From UKL13-2 sp043744255 (lineage in GTDB: Bacteria > Pseudomonadota > Gammaproteobacteria > Burkholderiales > Usitatibacteraceae): a DNA stretch of 64,000 bases. The stretch is taken from positions 62,001 through 126,000 of the forward strand of contig JAYTVA010000117.1 of assembly GCA_043744255.1 (NCBI GenBank), given 5' to 3'. Both the position numbers and the translations under genes were made by a program. The first letter of the stretch is position 1. Every line of letters starts with the position of its first letter. The notes beneath the pieces are model-generated. The model saw only the letters and a program-made list of their open reading frames with translations, made no database searches and was not told where the DNA came from. Positions 51,274-60,764 of this stretch are shown one piece after another.

Positions 51274-53718
51274 TTAGCGGAATTTGTAAACGTAGGTCAC
51301 CCCGACAAACGTCACGTTCTGATCCACCAATTGTTTGACCGTGGTGTTATCCGCGTAGACAAATGGTGTCGAGTCGGTGCCCCACACCCAGTCCTGATAT
51401 TTGGTCTTTTGATAGGCCACGTCCAGCTTGATGTCGCTTCGTTTGTCGAGCGCATACAGGCCGAAGACGCTGATCAGCGATTTGCGGAAGACCACGTCTG
51501 GCAATCCGACCGCTGCCTGCGCCAAATTGGTCGCACTGGGTTGCGTGACAGTCAACCCCGTGAGCCGGTCGCCGGTGGTGCCGGTATTGGCAGCGACGCC
51601 GTACCTATTGATGTCATTGATGTAGGTGTAATTAAAACCCACCTGCAACTTGGGAGACGCTTGCCCAAGCAGTGACACACCATAGGCGTCGCTGCGGTTG
51701 TTCAAGTCCGCGATGTAGCCGGTGCTGTGGTTGATGTGCGTGGTTTGTGTCCCCTGCGAGGCGTAGCCGGTGAGTCGCCATTTCTCCGAAAGCGCGTAGG
51801 TCACGTCAACGCCGTAGAACGACACACCGCTCTCTCGCCAGCCCTTGCCGCCTGCCACCGGATCAATCGGCATCACGTTTTTGTCCTTGCCGTCCTCCGC
51901 GAATAGCTGCACACTGAGGGGTTCCAGCGGCGCCCAGTCAAGCGAAATCTTCCACTTGTCGCGCTCAATATCGGCCATCGACAACGGGAACGGCGTGTTG
52001 GCACTCAACTGCAAAATCGTCGCGGCCGACAGCACCTGTCCGTAACACTCGCGACCACCGCAGTAGGTGTTGATGAGAAAGGTGTTGGCGGGGGTATTGG
52101 CGGTGGGCTGCCCTGGATTGAGCGTACTCAGATTAGTCCAGTCCGAGCCGGTGCGTTTGCTGCTGGAATAGCCGATGCTGCCGTTCAGGGTCTCGGACAG
52201 GCTGCGTCTAAGATCAATTCGGTAGCCGGTCTCGGTCGTTTTTTCACGCAACGGGCCGAGGCCGGCCAGCGCTTCTTCGACGCGCGATTCCGGCACGAGT
52301 CGTTCCACCATTTTGTAATCCGCGCCGACCGTCACACGATAATTTTCGGGCAACCGGTAGGACGCCTCCAGCTTGCCCAAGAGATTGGTGTCGGAAATGT
52401 GGTTATTGTTCCAGACCGCACCCGGCACGCCGATCTGGTTCAGGTTGGTATAGCTGACCGGGTTGGTCGCGGGGAAAACCGGCTTGGCTTCGACGTTATA
52501 AAGCGCGTTGGGAGTTTTGTCTTCCTTGCGCGCATAACTAACGTTGGCGAGCAATGAAAGGTCACGCATCGGTCTGGCAGTCAAACCAAATTGTGAGGCG
52601 ATGGTATCTATCCGACCACCGAGGTTGTCGGCTCCCGGCGCACTGCCGCTTAAACCCATCGCCGCGTAATCCTTGTTTTGCGTGCCGCGCGTATAGGCAT
52701 ATTTGAAGGTCGCCCGCGTTGACGGCGTAAAGGCGTAATTGCCGATCAGCGAGAATTGATGAGACTCGTTATCCGGTTGCAACGCCATGGGCAGTTGCAA
52801 AACGTTTTGCAGACTGGTGCCGCCGCCCGCGATGATGTTGTTACCGACGGCGGGGTATAGCGCTGCGACCAGCGTGCCGTTACCGCCATACAAACTATTC
52901 GGCACGACCGGACTGATGTTGCCATGGGAATTGCTATACAACGATCCGTAGTAGGCCGCCGTCAAGTTGAGTTTCTCGTCGTGGAAATTTAACTTCGCGT
53001 CGAACTGTTTGATGTTTGAATCGATCGGCTCCGGGATCAGCAGGATCGCATTCTTCAGGAAGTTGGCTTGGTTGAGCGCGACCGTCGTTGATGAGCCACA
53101 GACATATGCTGCACAGTCATAGCCGCGACCCCACAGGCGCGTGCCGGTCTTGTCTTCGCTCTTGATACTGGCCTCGAATTTCAGGCCGGGTGACAGCCAT
53201 TTCTCCACGGTGGCGGCGACGCCCTTGCGCTGCAACTTGAAATCGTAATCGGTGCCCGTCCCCGCGACCGCAATGGGTTTGATGATCGGCCGGGTGGTGC
53301 CCACATCACTCATGCCGGTATTGACGGTAAAGGGGCTGCGGCGGGTGATCTCGTTGTACTCGCCAAAAATTTTCCAGTCGCCCTGCCGTTGCACACCGCC
53401 ACGAAATTCGCGGCTATCGAGACCGAGGTTGCGTCCCTGCAACGTGGTCCAAGTGCCGGTGGCATTGTCGCGCGTGAGGTAGTCCAAGTCGAACAGCAAA
53501 TAGTTACGCTCTTGCCGCATGCCGTTGAACATGCCGAACTGCGCGCGGCCCTTGCTGTCGCCGCTAACGCCGGCCGCACCAATCGTTACCGAGCTTTCGG
53601 GCGTCATGAGCTCGTTCACTTCTGCCGGTTGCTGGGCGTGAGCCTGACCGATGGCGGCAAGCACCGCCACAGCGAGGATGGCAGGGGTGATGCGGACATT
53701 TTGGGTGATCGTTTTCAT
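51274..53718 (-). CDS. MtrB/PioB/MtoB-type outer-membrane beta-barrel porin
   Basis: 814 residues from the ATG inside a longer frame; signal peptide to about AQA. The protein is rich in alternating aromatic/polar strands and ends YVYKFR, as outer-membrane barrels end. It has the family features of the decaheme-associated porin (SREFRGGVQRQGDWKIFGEYNEI segment, KWRLTGYASQGTQTT, DIKLDVAYQKTKYQDW). No N-terminal CxxC of the Shewanella MtrB type is seen. It sheathes the decaheme cytochrome encoded just upstream to carry electrons across the outer membrane. Confidence 0.9.
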   Translation of the reverse strand: MKTITQNVRITPAILAVAVLAAIGQAHAQQPAEVNELMTPESSVTIGAAGVSGDSKGRAQFGMFNGMRQERNYLLFDLDYLTRDNATGTWTTLQGRNLGLDSREFRGGVQRQGDWKIFGEYNEITRRSPFTVNTGMSDVGTTRPIIKPIAVAGTGTDYDFKLQRKGVAATVEKWLSPGLKFEASIKSEDKTGTRLWGRGYDCAAYVCGSSTTVALNQANFLKNAILLIPEPIDSNIKQFDAKLNFHDEKLNLTAAYYGSLYSNSHGNISPVVPNSLYGGNGTLVAALYPAVGNNIIAGGGTSLQNVLQLPMALQPDNESHQFSLIGNYAFTPSTRATFKYAYTRGTQNKDYAAMGLSGSAPGADNLGGRIDTIASQFGLTARPMRDLSLLANVSYARKEDKTPNALYNVEAKPVFPATNPVSYTNLNQIGVPGAVWNNNHISDTNLLGKLEASYRLPENYRVTVGADYKMVERLVPESRVEEALAGLGPLREKTTETGYRIDLRRSLSETLNGSIGYSSSKRTGSDWTNLSTLNPGQPTANTPANTFLINTYCGGRECYGQVLSAATILQLSANTPFPLSMADIERDKWKISLDWAPLEPLSVQLFAEDGKDKNVMPIDPVAGGKGWRESGVSFYGVDVTYALSEKWRLTGYASQGTQTTHINHSTGYIADLNNRSDAYGVSLLGQASPKLQVGFNYTYINDINRYGVAANTGTTGDRLTGLTVTQPSATNLAQAAVGLPDVVFRKSLISVFGLYALDKRSDIKLDVAYQKTKYQDWVWGTDSTPFVYADNTTVKQLVDQNVTFVGVTYVYKFR

Positions 53719-53734
53719 CTTGGGTTCCCCTGTC

Positions 53735-54742
53735 TCAGCGCAACATGAATTGCGGCGTTGGGTTGGTTGCACTCGGGTTGTTACTGCCATGCACTTCCGT
53801 GTGGCAGTTCAGGCACGCGCGCCCCTGCGTCAAGTTGGTTGTGCCCTTGCCCAGACCATTGGCATTGGTGGGCGCGTTGCCGGCCACCTGCGCGCCCCGG
53901 ATCTGCGGGATGAAGCCGCCGTGCGGCGTATGGCACTGATGGCACAGGAACGGTGGGCGCACTTTCAGCATGTTTTCAGCCACGGTGCCATGCGGGTTAT
54001 GACAATTCGAACAATCCTCGCTCACCGGCTGATGGTTGTGTACAAACGGGCCGCGCTTTTCCGCATGGCACTGATAGCAGGTGGTGACGACGCTGTCGCG
54101 TTTCATCAGCTTGGGACCCACCGAGCCATGCGCGTTGTGACAGTCCGAACAGGCGACCTTGCCTTCAAGCACCAGATGATGCGAGGGACGATTGACTTGG
54201 GCGCGCTGTTCTTTGTGGCACGCGAAGCAGACTTCAAACTGCGTGGTCTTGCTGAGAACTTTATCTTTGGCAACATGCACGCTATGGCAATTGGCGCAAC
54301 TGACATCGCGGGTCTGATGCGTGCTGCCCGCCCAGTGCGAGCGGTTGGTATCGCTCTTGTGACAACCGATGCATGACGCGCTCTGCAATTCGGCGGAAGT
54401 GCCGCCCTTATTCTTGAAAACAACATCCGGCAGCGGCCGCTCCTTCACGCCTTCTGGTTTGTTGATGTGTTTGTCGCTCTCACCGTGGCAACTCGTGCAG
54501 GTAGGCGTGCGGCCATCAGCGACGGTGCCATGTTTAGTCTTGCCGATGTGCAGGACTTTCGGCGAATCGCCTTCGTCATGGCACTTGGTACACTTGGCAT
54601 CGCCGGTCAGCACTAGGTCGTTTTTCGCCGCCAGTGTTCCGGCAGTGTCGGCGGCGTAGGAGAGCGGCACCGCAAGCAGGAAGAGAATCCATGCGGCAAA
54701 CGCCTTACGCCAAGCCTGCGATTTTCTGTGCAGTATCTTCAT
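53735..54742 (-). CDS. MtrA/MtoA/PioA-type periplasmic decaheme cytochrome
   Basis: 335 residues from the ATG after AGGAAAG. Signal peptide, then ten CxxCH motifs: CTKCH, CTSCH, CIGCH, CANCH, CFACH, CSDCH, CYQCH, CSNCH, CHQCH and CLNCH. Length and spacing match MtrA/DmsE-family cytochromes that insert in the MtrB barrel. The gene precedes the barrel gene by 16 bases. Direction of electron flow (metal reduction or Fe(II) oxidation) is not fixed by sequence. Confidence 0.95.
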   Translation of the reverse strand: MKILHRKSQAWRKAFAAWILFLLAVPLSYAADTAGTLAAKNDLVLTGDAKCTKCHDEGDSPKVLHIGKTKHGTVADGRTPTCTSCHGESDKHINKPEGVKERPLPDVVFKNKGGTSAELQSASCIGCHKSDTNRSHWAGSTHQTRDVSCANCHSVHVAKDKVLSKTTQFEVCFACHKEQRAQVNRPSHHLVLEGKVACSDCHNAHGSVGPKLMKRDSVVTTCYQCHAEKRGPFVHNHQPVSEDCSNCHNPHGTVAENMLKVRPPFLCHQCHTPHGGFIPQIRGAQVAGNAPTNANGLGKGTTNLTQGRACLNCHTEVHGSNNPSATNPTPQFMLR

Positions 54743-54808
54743 GTGCTTTCCTCTGTTGTAATGCGCCACCTAGGCTGCTTGCGTCGGCTCGCGCGCCGGA
54801 CTAGTCGC

Positions 54809-54844
54809 CTACTCCACCCACTCCACCTATTCCACCTACTCCAT
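54809..54844. repeat. Four 9-bp tandem repeats at a gene end
   Basis: CTACTCCAC, CCACTCCAC, CTATTCCAC, CTACTCCAT in a row. The last unit holds the final Met-Glu-stop codons of the tetraheme cytochrome gene. Confidence 0.8.
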
Positions 54845-55435
54845 CTTCATCTCCGCCGGGCCGGGACCATCCGGCTCCTTGTGAGCAATACCGAAATGAC
54901 AATCGATGCAGGTCTTGCCTTCCGCTTTGCCTTTGGCATGCCGTGCCCGGGCTTTCTCCGACTGTTTGTCGACGTCCATCTTGTCGGCGTGATGGCAGTT
55001 GCGACATTCGAGTGAATCGGTTTCCTTCATGCGCCGCCACACACGTTGCGCCAGCACTGATCGATGTGCCTCGAATTTTTCTTTGGTGTCGACCACACCG
55101 GTAAAGTGGCCCCATAACTCCAGACTCGCGCGCATCTTGCGTTTGATCAGGTCCACCGGTGGCCGCGGCACGTGACAATCGGAGCAGATCGCGCGCACGC
55201 CGGTACGATTGGTGTCATGGATGGTGCCCTTGTATTCGGCGTAGACGTTGTCACGCATCTCGTGGCAACCGATGCAGAACGTTTCGGTGTTGGTCCAAGC
55301 AAGGCCGGCGGCACCTGCCGTCATGAGAAGACCGGCCGTGATCACCATGCCAAATGCGGCGACACCTAACATCACAAACGATTTGAGACGGGATGGATAT
55401 TTTTCTCGGAAGGCGTGCCAGATAGTCTTGAACAT
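54836..55435 (-). CDS. NapC/NirT-type tetraheme cytochrome (CymA/MtoC-like)
   Basis: 199 residues: N-terminal helix (FVMLGVAAFGMVITAGLLM) and haem motifs CIGCH, CSDCH, CRNCH and CIDCH. It belongs to the NapC/CymA family and is distinct from napC at 45754. In an operon with decaheme and barrel genes it should move electrons between quinone pool and periplasm, as CymA or MtoC does. Confidence 0.94.
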   Translation of the reverse strand: MFKTIWHAFREKYPSRLKSFVMLGVAAFGMVITAGLLMTAGAAGLAWTNTETFCIGCHEMRDNVYAEYKGTIHDTNRTGVRAICSDCHVPRPPVDLIKRKMRASLELWGHFTGVVDTKEKFEAHRSVLAQRVWRRMKETDSLECRNCHHADKMDVDKQSEKARARHAKGKAEGKTCIDCHFGIAHKEPDGPGPAEMKME

Positions 55436-55492
55436 GCGTGGACTCCCATTTTTCTATTTTTCAAATCCGTTGGCGGGCTGGAACGAGGCGGG

Positions 55493-55852
55493 TCACCGAC
55501 TGAGAATCCAGCCGATCAGGTTCTTAATTTCGGCGTCACTCTTGGTCTTGGGCGACTCGTGCGTTTCCTCCTTGCCATCAACCTTGACCTTCGGGTTGCT
55601 GGTCAGGTGGGTGAAAAGAGTCTGTTCCGCGTCTGGCTTGCCTTTATATTTCGCCGCCGTTTCCTTGTACGACGGGCCCTCTTTCTTCTTATCAACGCTG
55701 TGACAGGTGGTGCACTTGCTTTTCTTGGCCAGCGCCTCTGCAGCCACATCGTCCGCCGCTAGGGCAGCAGTGGGAACGATAAACGCCCCCGAGGTGACGA
55801 TGGCGACTGCGGCAATTCCAAATAGCGCACGGCGAACCAATTTGCTCATCAT
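55493..55852 (-). CDS. Monohaem c-type cytochrome (MtoD-like position)
   Basis: 119 residues with signal peptide; CTTCHSVDKKKEGPSYKETA and a final NLIGWILSR. The mature part contains no Met at all; the usual Met-Pro ligand position reads EETHESPKTKSDAE, so His is the likely sixth haem ligand. It resembles the cytochrome at 19560. First gene of the porin-cytochrome operon, under box 17; the Mto cluster of Sideroxydans has a monohaem partner too. Confidence 0.88.
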   Translation of the reverse strand: MMSKLVRRALFGIAAVAIVTSGAFIVPTAALAADDVAAEALAKKSKCTTCHSVDKKKEGPSYKETAAKYKGKPDAEQTLFTHLTSNPKVKVDGKEETHESPKTKSDAEIKNLIGWILSR

Positions 55853-55917
55853 TTTTCTTCTCCTTGTTAGACCCTCAAACTCACACGTTCATTGGATCAT
55901 TGGTCGCCGTGCGCACT

Positions 55918-55931
55918 TTGACGCCGATCAA
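55918..55931 (-). promoter_or_regulatory. FNR/DNR-type box 17 (porin-cytochrome operon)
   Basis: TTGACGCCGATCAA, the exact reverse complement of boxes 1, 4 and 7 including one flanking base on each side. It lies 66 bases above the monohaem cytochrome gene. ATCCAATG at -10 distance also occurs at box 1. Confidence 0.83.
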
Positions 55932-56096
55932 ACATGCGCGTTCTAGAGCGAGGATAGGAACGACGATATTTACTCTGGCATCCGCTCTGTTCGATGAAAA
56001 TCAAACTCGGCAGACAGTTCGCAGGCATCCGCAACAGAGCGTCGGATCAACACGGCGCAGTGATGGCTCGCCCAGTTCCTACTACCTGACTGGGGT

Positions 56097-57176
56097 TCAA
56101 TAGCGATTGAATTCGAATCGCGCCTCAGCCGGTTGTGGCGAATCCGGGCGCTGGATCATCATGGTAATGAGGTAGCGCCCCTTGGTCGGCAATTCAAAAA
56201 AACCTCCATAGCTGATGCCCTGATTGACGGCGATGACCTTGAGCGTTTTGGACTCGCCCCGCAGAGCTGGATCGTCGACCCGCGCCTCAACCTGCGCGTT
56301 GGTGATGGTCGCTTTGCTAGTCCAGTCGCGCAACGACACATTGAGATGGTAGTAGTTGGCACCGCTGGGCACATCCGCAACTGCACTGGTACCTTGTTTT
56401 TTTTGCGCGGAGCGGATCGATTCCGCAGAGGCAATGCCGAAGAATATCTCGGTGTCGCCGATGACTTTGTGGAAGGGGTCTTGCGGCAGGGAAGGCAACG
56501 CAACCGGCGCGACCATTTTTGCGCTGGCGGGATTGAACATGTAGGTAATCGCATTGCGCATCTCATTGACGGTGATGTCGGCAAGGCCGCCGCGTGCAGG
56601 CATCGGCCCATGACCATTGAACGCGGAGCGAACGAGTTCATCCATGCCGCGCTTCAGGCGTTGCACCCAAGCGTCGCGATCGCCGATCTTTGGTGCACCA
56701 CTCTCGCCGGTGCTGTGGCATCTGCCGCACTGTGTCTGCACGATGGTCTCGCCAGTGCGCGCCCTTGGTTCGGAAGGTTTTGCTACTGATGTCGGTTTGC
56801 CGACTGGCTCGACCCATTGTCCACCGGATTGATTGACCATATAGGTAATGGCACGGCTGATCTCAAGGTCGCTGGCATCTGTGCTACCGCCGTGCGCTGG
56901 CATCTTGCGAATGCCCGCCAGTGCGGTTTGCGTCAGGCTGGTCAAGCCGCGCGCGCGGCGTTTTTCCCACGCCTGCTTGTCACCAATCTTGGGAGCCCCA
57001 TCCTTGCCGGTGGCATGGCATGCACTGCACGTCGCTTGCACGACTTCCTCGCCGCGCCGTTCGCTTGCCGAGGCCGGAACCGCGATGGCACCGAAGAGCA
57101 TGGCGCTCGCGAGCAGACGCAACCGCCAATGCCGATGTGACGATTGTCTTGCGTCAGTTCCTGATGGCGTTTTCAT
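56097..57176 (-). CDS. Secreted diheme cytochrome with C-terminal Ig-like domain
   Basis: 359 residues from the ATG at 57176. Signal peptide, then two cytochrome c5-like domains (CSACHATGKDGAPKIGD and CGRCHSTGESGAPKIGD, with Met ligands in KMPAHGG and PMPARGG) and a beta-rich C-terminal region (about 215-359). The two haem domains look like an internal duplication. Function unknown; it may be an electron carrier for the neighbouring porin-cytochrome system. Under box 18. Confidence 0.87.
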   Translation of the reverse strand: MKTPSGTDARQSSHRHWRLRLLASAMLFGAIAVPASASERRGEEVVQATCSACHATGKDGAPKIGDKQAWEKRRARGLTSLTQTALAGIRKMPAHGGSTDASDLEISRAITYMVNQSGGQWVEPVGKPTSVAKPSEPRARTGETIVQTQCGRCHSTGESGAPKIGDRDAWVQRLKRGMDELVRSAFNGHGPMPARGGLADITVNEMRNAITYMFNPASAKMVAPVALPSLPQDPFHKVIGDTEIFFGIASAESIRSAQKKQGTSAVADVPSGANYYHLNVSLRDWTSKATITNAQVEARVDDPALRGESKTLKVIAVNQGISYGGFFELPTKGRYLITMMIQRPDSPQPAEARFEFNRY

Positions 57177-57268
57177 AGTATTCCCAGGCGGTAAAGATAG
57201 GGATCGGAGCCGGCACGGTGAAGGGCGACATCTATGCGTCACTGTTACCCGCTTCGGTCAGCACTGAT

Positions 57269-57282
57269 TTGACAGTTATCAA
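57269..57282 (-). promoter_or_regulatory. FNR/DNR-type box 18
   Basis: TTGACAGTTATCAA, 93 bases above the diheme cytochrome gene. Box 19 lies 86 bases further on and faces the other way. The -10 is weak. Confidence 0.78.
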
Positions 57283-57367
57283 ACGTGCGCCAGAAAAAAG
57301 TCAGGCCCGGATTGCTGAATGTGCCCGACTTACGAACCACGAACCGGTTGCGCGCTGATGGTCAAGT

Positions 57368-57381
57368 TTGACGGGGCGCAA
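57368..57381 (+). promoter_or_regulatory. FNR/DNR-type box 19 with -10 (hemG promoter)
   Basis: TTGACGGGGCGCAA, with GATCAT at 57404-57409, 32 bases from its centre. The predicted transcript starts near 57416, 57 bases above hemG. Confidence 0.75.
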
Positions 57382-57472
57382 CAAGGTATCTGACCGGCTC
57401 AGCGATCATCTTCCCATTAACCGCAGCCGCGCGCAGGCTCGGCCTTCGCTTCTCTGACTGTCCTCCACCGAC

Positions 57473-57991
57473 ATGAATATCCTCATTATTTACTCCACGA
57501 CCGACGGACATACGCTGCACATCTGTCGGCGCATAACAACATCGCTTGAATTACTACATCATCGGGTTTCCTTGGTTGCCCTCGCCGATGCCGACGATCT
57601 CAACCCGACCACGTTCGATCAGGTCGTGATCGGTGCCAGTGTTCGCTATGGCAAACACCATCCGGATTTGGTTGCGTTTATGCGTCGTCACGGCCCGGTG
57701 CTCAGTACCAAATTAAATGCGTTCTTCACAGTTAATCTGGTCGCGCGCAAGCCCGAAAAAAACCAACCCGACACGAATCCCTATATGATTAAACTCCTCA
57801 AGCAACTGTCATGGCGACCGCAGCGGCTTGCCGTGTTCGCCGGAAAGATCAACTATCCCCGCTATGGATTCATTGACCGGCACATCATTCGTTTCATCAT
57901 GTGGTTGACCGATGGGCCGACGGGTACAGATGACATGATCGACTTCACGGACTGGGCGCAGGTGGACGAATTCGCCAATGTGATCGGTTAG
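57473..57991 (+). CDS. hemG: Protoporphyrinogen oxidase HemG (flavodoxin type)
   Basis: 172 residues. FMN loop YSTTDGHTLHI, VVIGASVRYGKHHPDL, FTVNLVARKPEKNQP and the C-terminal TDWAQVDEFAN match E. coli HemG over its length. It oxidises protoporphyrinogen IX by passing electrons to quinone and so makes haem without oxygen. The anaerobic box and about thirty haem sites encoded around it fit well. Confidence 0.94.
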   Translation: MNILIIYSTTDGHTLHICRRITTSLELLHHRVSLVALADADDLNPTTFDQVVIGASVRYGKHHPDLVAFMRRHGPVLSTKLNAFFTVNLVARKPEKNQPDTNPYMIKLLKQLSWRPQRLAVFAGKINYPRYGFIDRHIIRFIMWLTDGPTGTDDMIDFTDWAQVDEFANVIG

Positions 57992-58031
57992 ATTTCGTCT
58001 ACCCACATTCGGTCGATTGCATAATCCAGCC

Positions 58032-60764
58032 ATGTCCGCTCACTACCTCACCGCCCTACTCTCTCCACACTCGGTCGCCATCATCGGCGCAACCGAGCGA
58101 GAAGGTGCGCTCGGTCGATTCGTGATCGAAAACATGCGCGCAGCAGCTTTCAACGGCGCGATGTACGCCGTCAACCCCAAGCACAGCGCAGTGTTTGGCA
58201 CGCCTTGCTTTGCATCCATCGCGAAACTTCCGCACGCGCCAGAGCTGATCGTCGTCACCACGCCTGCGGAGACGGTTGCAGAAATTCTGCGCGATGCAGG
58301 CAAGGCAGGTGTTGGTGCGGCGGTGGTACTCTCGGCTGGCTTTGCCGAGATTGGTGCTGAGGGTCGCGAACGGGCGAAGGAATTGGTGGCCGTGACCAAG
58401 CAATACGGGATTCGCATGATCGGCCCGAATTGCGTCGGCATCATGCGCCCGGCAATTGGTCTTAATGCGACCTTCGCCAACGCGCCAGCAAAGGTGGGTT
58501 CGCTGGCACTGGTATCGCAATCGGGTGCCGTGTGTACGGCGATTCTCGATTGGGCGGCCACCACTGAGGTCGGTTTTTCCAGCGTGATCTCGCTGGGAGG
58601 CGCGCTGGATGTGGACTTTGGTGAGGCGCTCCATTTTTTGGTGGACGATCCGCAGACGCGCAGCATTCTGTTGTATGTGGAAGGCATTCGTGATGCGCGT
58701 GGTTTTGTTTCCGCATTGCGTGCAGCAGCGCGCGTGAAACCCGTCATCGTGCTGAAGGCGGGACGGCATGCAGCCGGTTCGAAGGCAGTGGCGAGTCACA
58801 CCGGCGCACTCACCGGTAACGACGCGGTGTTCGATGCGGTGCTGGCGCGCTGTGGGGTGGTGCGCGTGAAATCATCACTACAACTCTTTGCCGCCGCGCG
58901 CCTGCTCGCTGACCCACACCTCGCGCGGGCCTTGCGCGGGGATAGATTGGCGATCCTGACCAACGGTGGCGGGCCCGGCGTGGTGGCGGCAGACTGCGCG
59001 ACCGACAACGGTATTTCACTGGCAACGCTGTCGGACGCCACGACTAAGAGTCTGAATACATTGCTACCCGCGCATTGGTCACACGCCAATCCGGTTGATT
59101 TAATTGGCGATGCGCCAGCAGCGCGTTTTGGCGCGGCGCTAGACGTGATTGCCAACGACGCTGATATTGACGCCGCACTCGTCTTGTTTTGCCCGCAGAA
59201 AGCATCTACGCCGGAGGACGCCGCACAAGCCACGATTGATGCTGCAAAGCGGGCACTGGATGTGCATTCGACGCCGGTGTTCACGGCATGGCTCGGCGGC
59301 GCGTCGATTGGTCGCGCGCGCGCCATGTTTGAAGCGGCGGGCATTCCCAACTTCATCACGCCAGAGAATGCGGTGGAAGCGTTTTCGTATTTGGCGAAGT
59401 TTAGGCAGCATCAGGCGCAATTACTGGAGTCCGTGCCCGCTGCAGAGTCGATGACACGAGTTGATTGCGAACACGCGGTCACTGCGGCGCAAAAGATCCG
59501 CGCGAAAGTAGTGGCTGAAAACCGCACCTTACTCAACGAGGACGAGGCCAAAGCGCTGCTGCACGCGTTCGGCGTCAACGTTGCTCTCGGCGAAATCGCC
59601 ACCACACGCGACCACGCGCAGGATGCAGCGCAACGCATCGGCTATCCGGTGGTCATGAAAATTCGTTCGCCCGATATCTCCCACAAGAGCGATGTGGGCG
59701 GCGTGCGACTGAACTTGGTCAACGCGCGGCAAGTCGCGAGCGCATTCGACGAAATGCTGGAGCATGTACTGCACCTACAGCCGACGGCGAAGATTGACGG
59801 GGTCAGCATCCAGCCCATGCTGAAATTTGCCGACGCGCGCGAAGTGCTGATCGGTGTTTCACGCGACCCGGTGTTCGGGCCGGTCATCGCATTTGGTAGC
59901 GGCGGCATCGCGGTCGAAGCGATTCACGACCTCGCGCTGGCGCTGCCACCGCTCAATAGCATGCTGGCCAACGAACTGATCCGCGCCACCCGCATTAGCC
60001 GCGTGCTGGCGAGCTACCGCACCGTCCCCGAGATTGATCGTGCCGCGCTCGTCACCGTACTGCTGCGAGTGTCCGCCATCACCTGCTCGCTGCCGTGGAT
60101 CAGTGAGATGGATCTGAATCCGGTACTCTCGCATCCCAAGGGTGCGGCGGTACTCGACGCGCGTATCGTGATTGACGCCGCTGCACCAATTGCCGATTCC
60201 CGCTATCGCCACATGGCGATTTTTCCGTATCCGGTTGAGCTAGAGCACGATGTGAAGCTCAACGACGGCGCAGTGCTTCACGTGCGCGCCGTTCGCCCGG
60301 ATGATGCGGATCGCGAACGCACGTTTGTGGCTGGGATGTCGGATGCGTCTCGCTATTCGCGCTTTTTGCACTCGGTAAACGCCCTATCCGACGAGATGAT
60401 TGCGCGCTTCACACAACTCGATTACGACCGCGAAATGGCATTGATCGCACTGGCTCCCGCAACGGCGGACGAGGACGAGGACGAGGAGATGGCAGGCGTC
60501 GCCCGCTATTATCCGAACAGCGACCGCACCAGCGCAGAATTTGCAATCGCCATTGGCGATGCGTGGCAGGGGCGCGGTCTCGGTAACGCGTTGATGCGTG
60601 CGCTCATCACTAGCGCGCGTGCCGCAGGCTATGCCAACATGAGCAGCACCGTGCTGGAACAGAATGGTGCCATGTTGAAATTGGCGGCGGGGCTGGGATT
60701 CGTTATCCAGCCAAACGAAATCGAGGCGGATACGGCGACGATTTGTTTGAAACTGATCCTGTAA
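58032..60764 (+). CDS. ADP-forming acyl-CoA synthetase fused to GNAT acetyltransferase (Pat-like)
   Basis: 910 residues from the ATG at 58032 (a TTG 15 bases upstream is less likely). Order: CoA-binding domain (SVAIIGATEREGALG), succinyl-CoA-synthetase-like domains (LVSQSGAVCTAILD), ATP-grasp (PVVMKIRSPDISHKSDVGGV near 545-565) and a C-terminal GNAT domain (about 750-910, WQGRGLGNALMRALI). Such proteins acetylate and inactivate acetyl-CoA synthetase (Pat) or form acyl-CoA; the synthetase half often lacks the catalytic His. Which applies here is open. Confidence 0.9.
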   Translation: MSAHYLTALLSPHSVAIIGATEREGALGRFVIENMRAAAFNGAMYAVNPKHSAVFGTPCFASIAKLPHAPELIVVTTPAETVAEILRDAGKAGVGAAVVLSAGFAEIGAEGRERAKELVAVTKQYGIRMIGPNCVGIMRPAIGLNATFANAPAKVGSLALVSQSGAVCTAILDWAATTEVGFSSVISLGGALDVDFGEALHFLVDDPQTRSILLYVEGIRDARGFVSALRAAARVKPVIVLKAGRHAAGSKAVASHTGALTGNDAVFDAVLARCGVVRVKSSLQLFAAARLLADPHLARALRGDRLAILTNGGGPGVVAADCATDNGISLATLSDATTKSLNTLLPAHWSHANPVDLIGDAPAARFGAALDVIANDADIDAALVLFCPQKASTPEDAAQATIDAAKRALDVHSTPVFTAWLGGASIGRARAMFEAAGIPNFITPENAVEAFSYLAKFRQHQAQLLESVPAAESMTRVDCEHAVTAAQKIRAKVVAENRTLLNEDEAKALLHAFGVNVALGEIATTRDHAQDAAQRIGYPVVMKIRSPDISHKSDVGGVRLNLVNARQVASAFDEMLEHVLHLQPTAKIDGVSIQPMLKFADAREVLIGVSRDPVFGPVIAFGSGGIAVEAIHDLALALPPLNSMLANELIRATRISRVLASYRTVPEIDRAALVTVLLRVSAITCSLPWISEMDLNPVLSHPKGAAVLDARIVIDAAAPIADSRYRHMAIFPYPVELEHDVKLNDGAVLHVRAVRPDDADRERTFVAGMSDASRYSRFLHSVNALSDEMIARFTQLDYDREMALIALAPATADEDEDEEMAGVARYYPNSDRTSAEFAIAIGDAWQGRGLGNALMRALITSARAAGYANMSSTVLEQNGAMLKLAAGLGFVIQPNEIEADTATICLKLIL

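Noticed and set aside
53651..54376. Plus-strand frame of 241 codons opposite the decaheme cytochrome
   Set aside because: The opposite strand has ten CxxCH motifs in frame; this frame has no domain.
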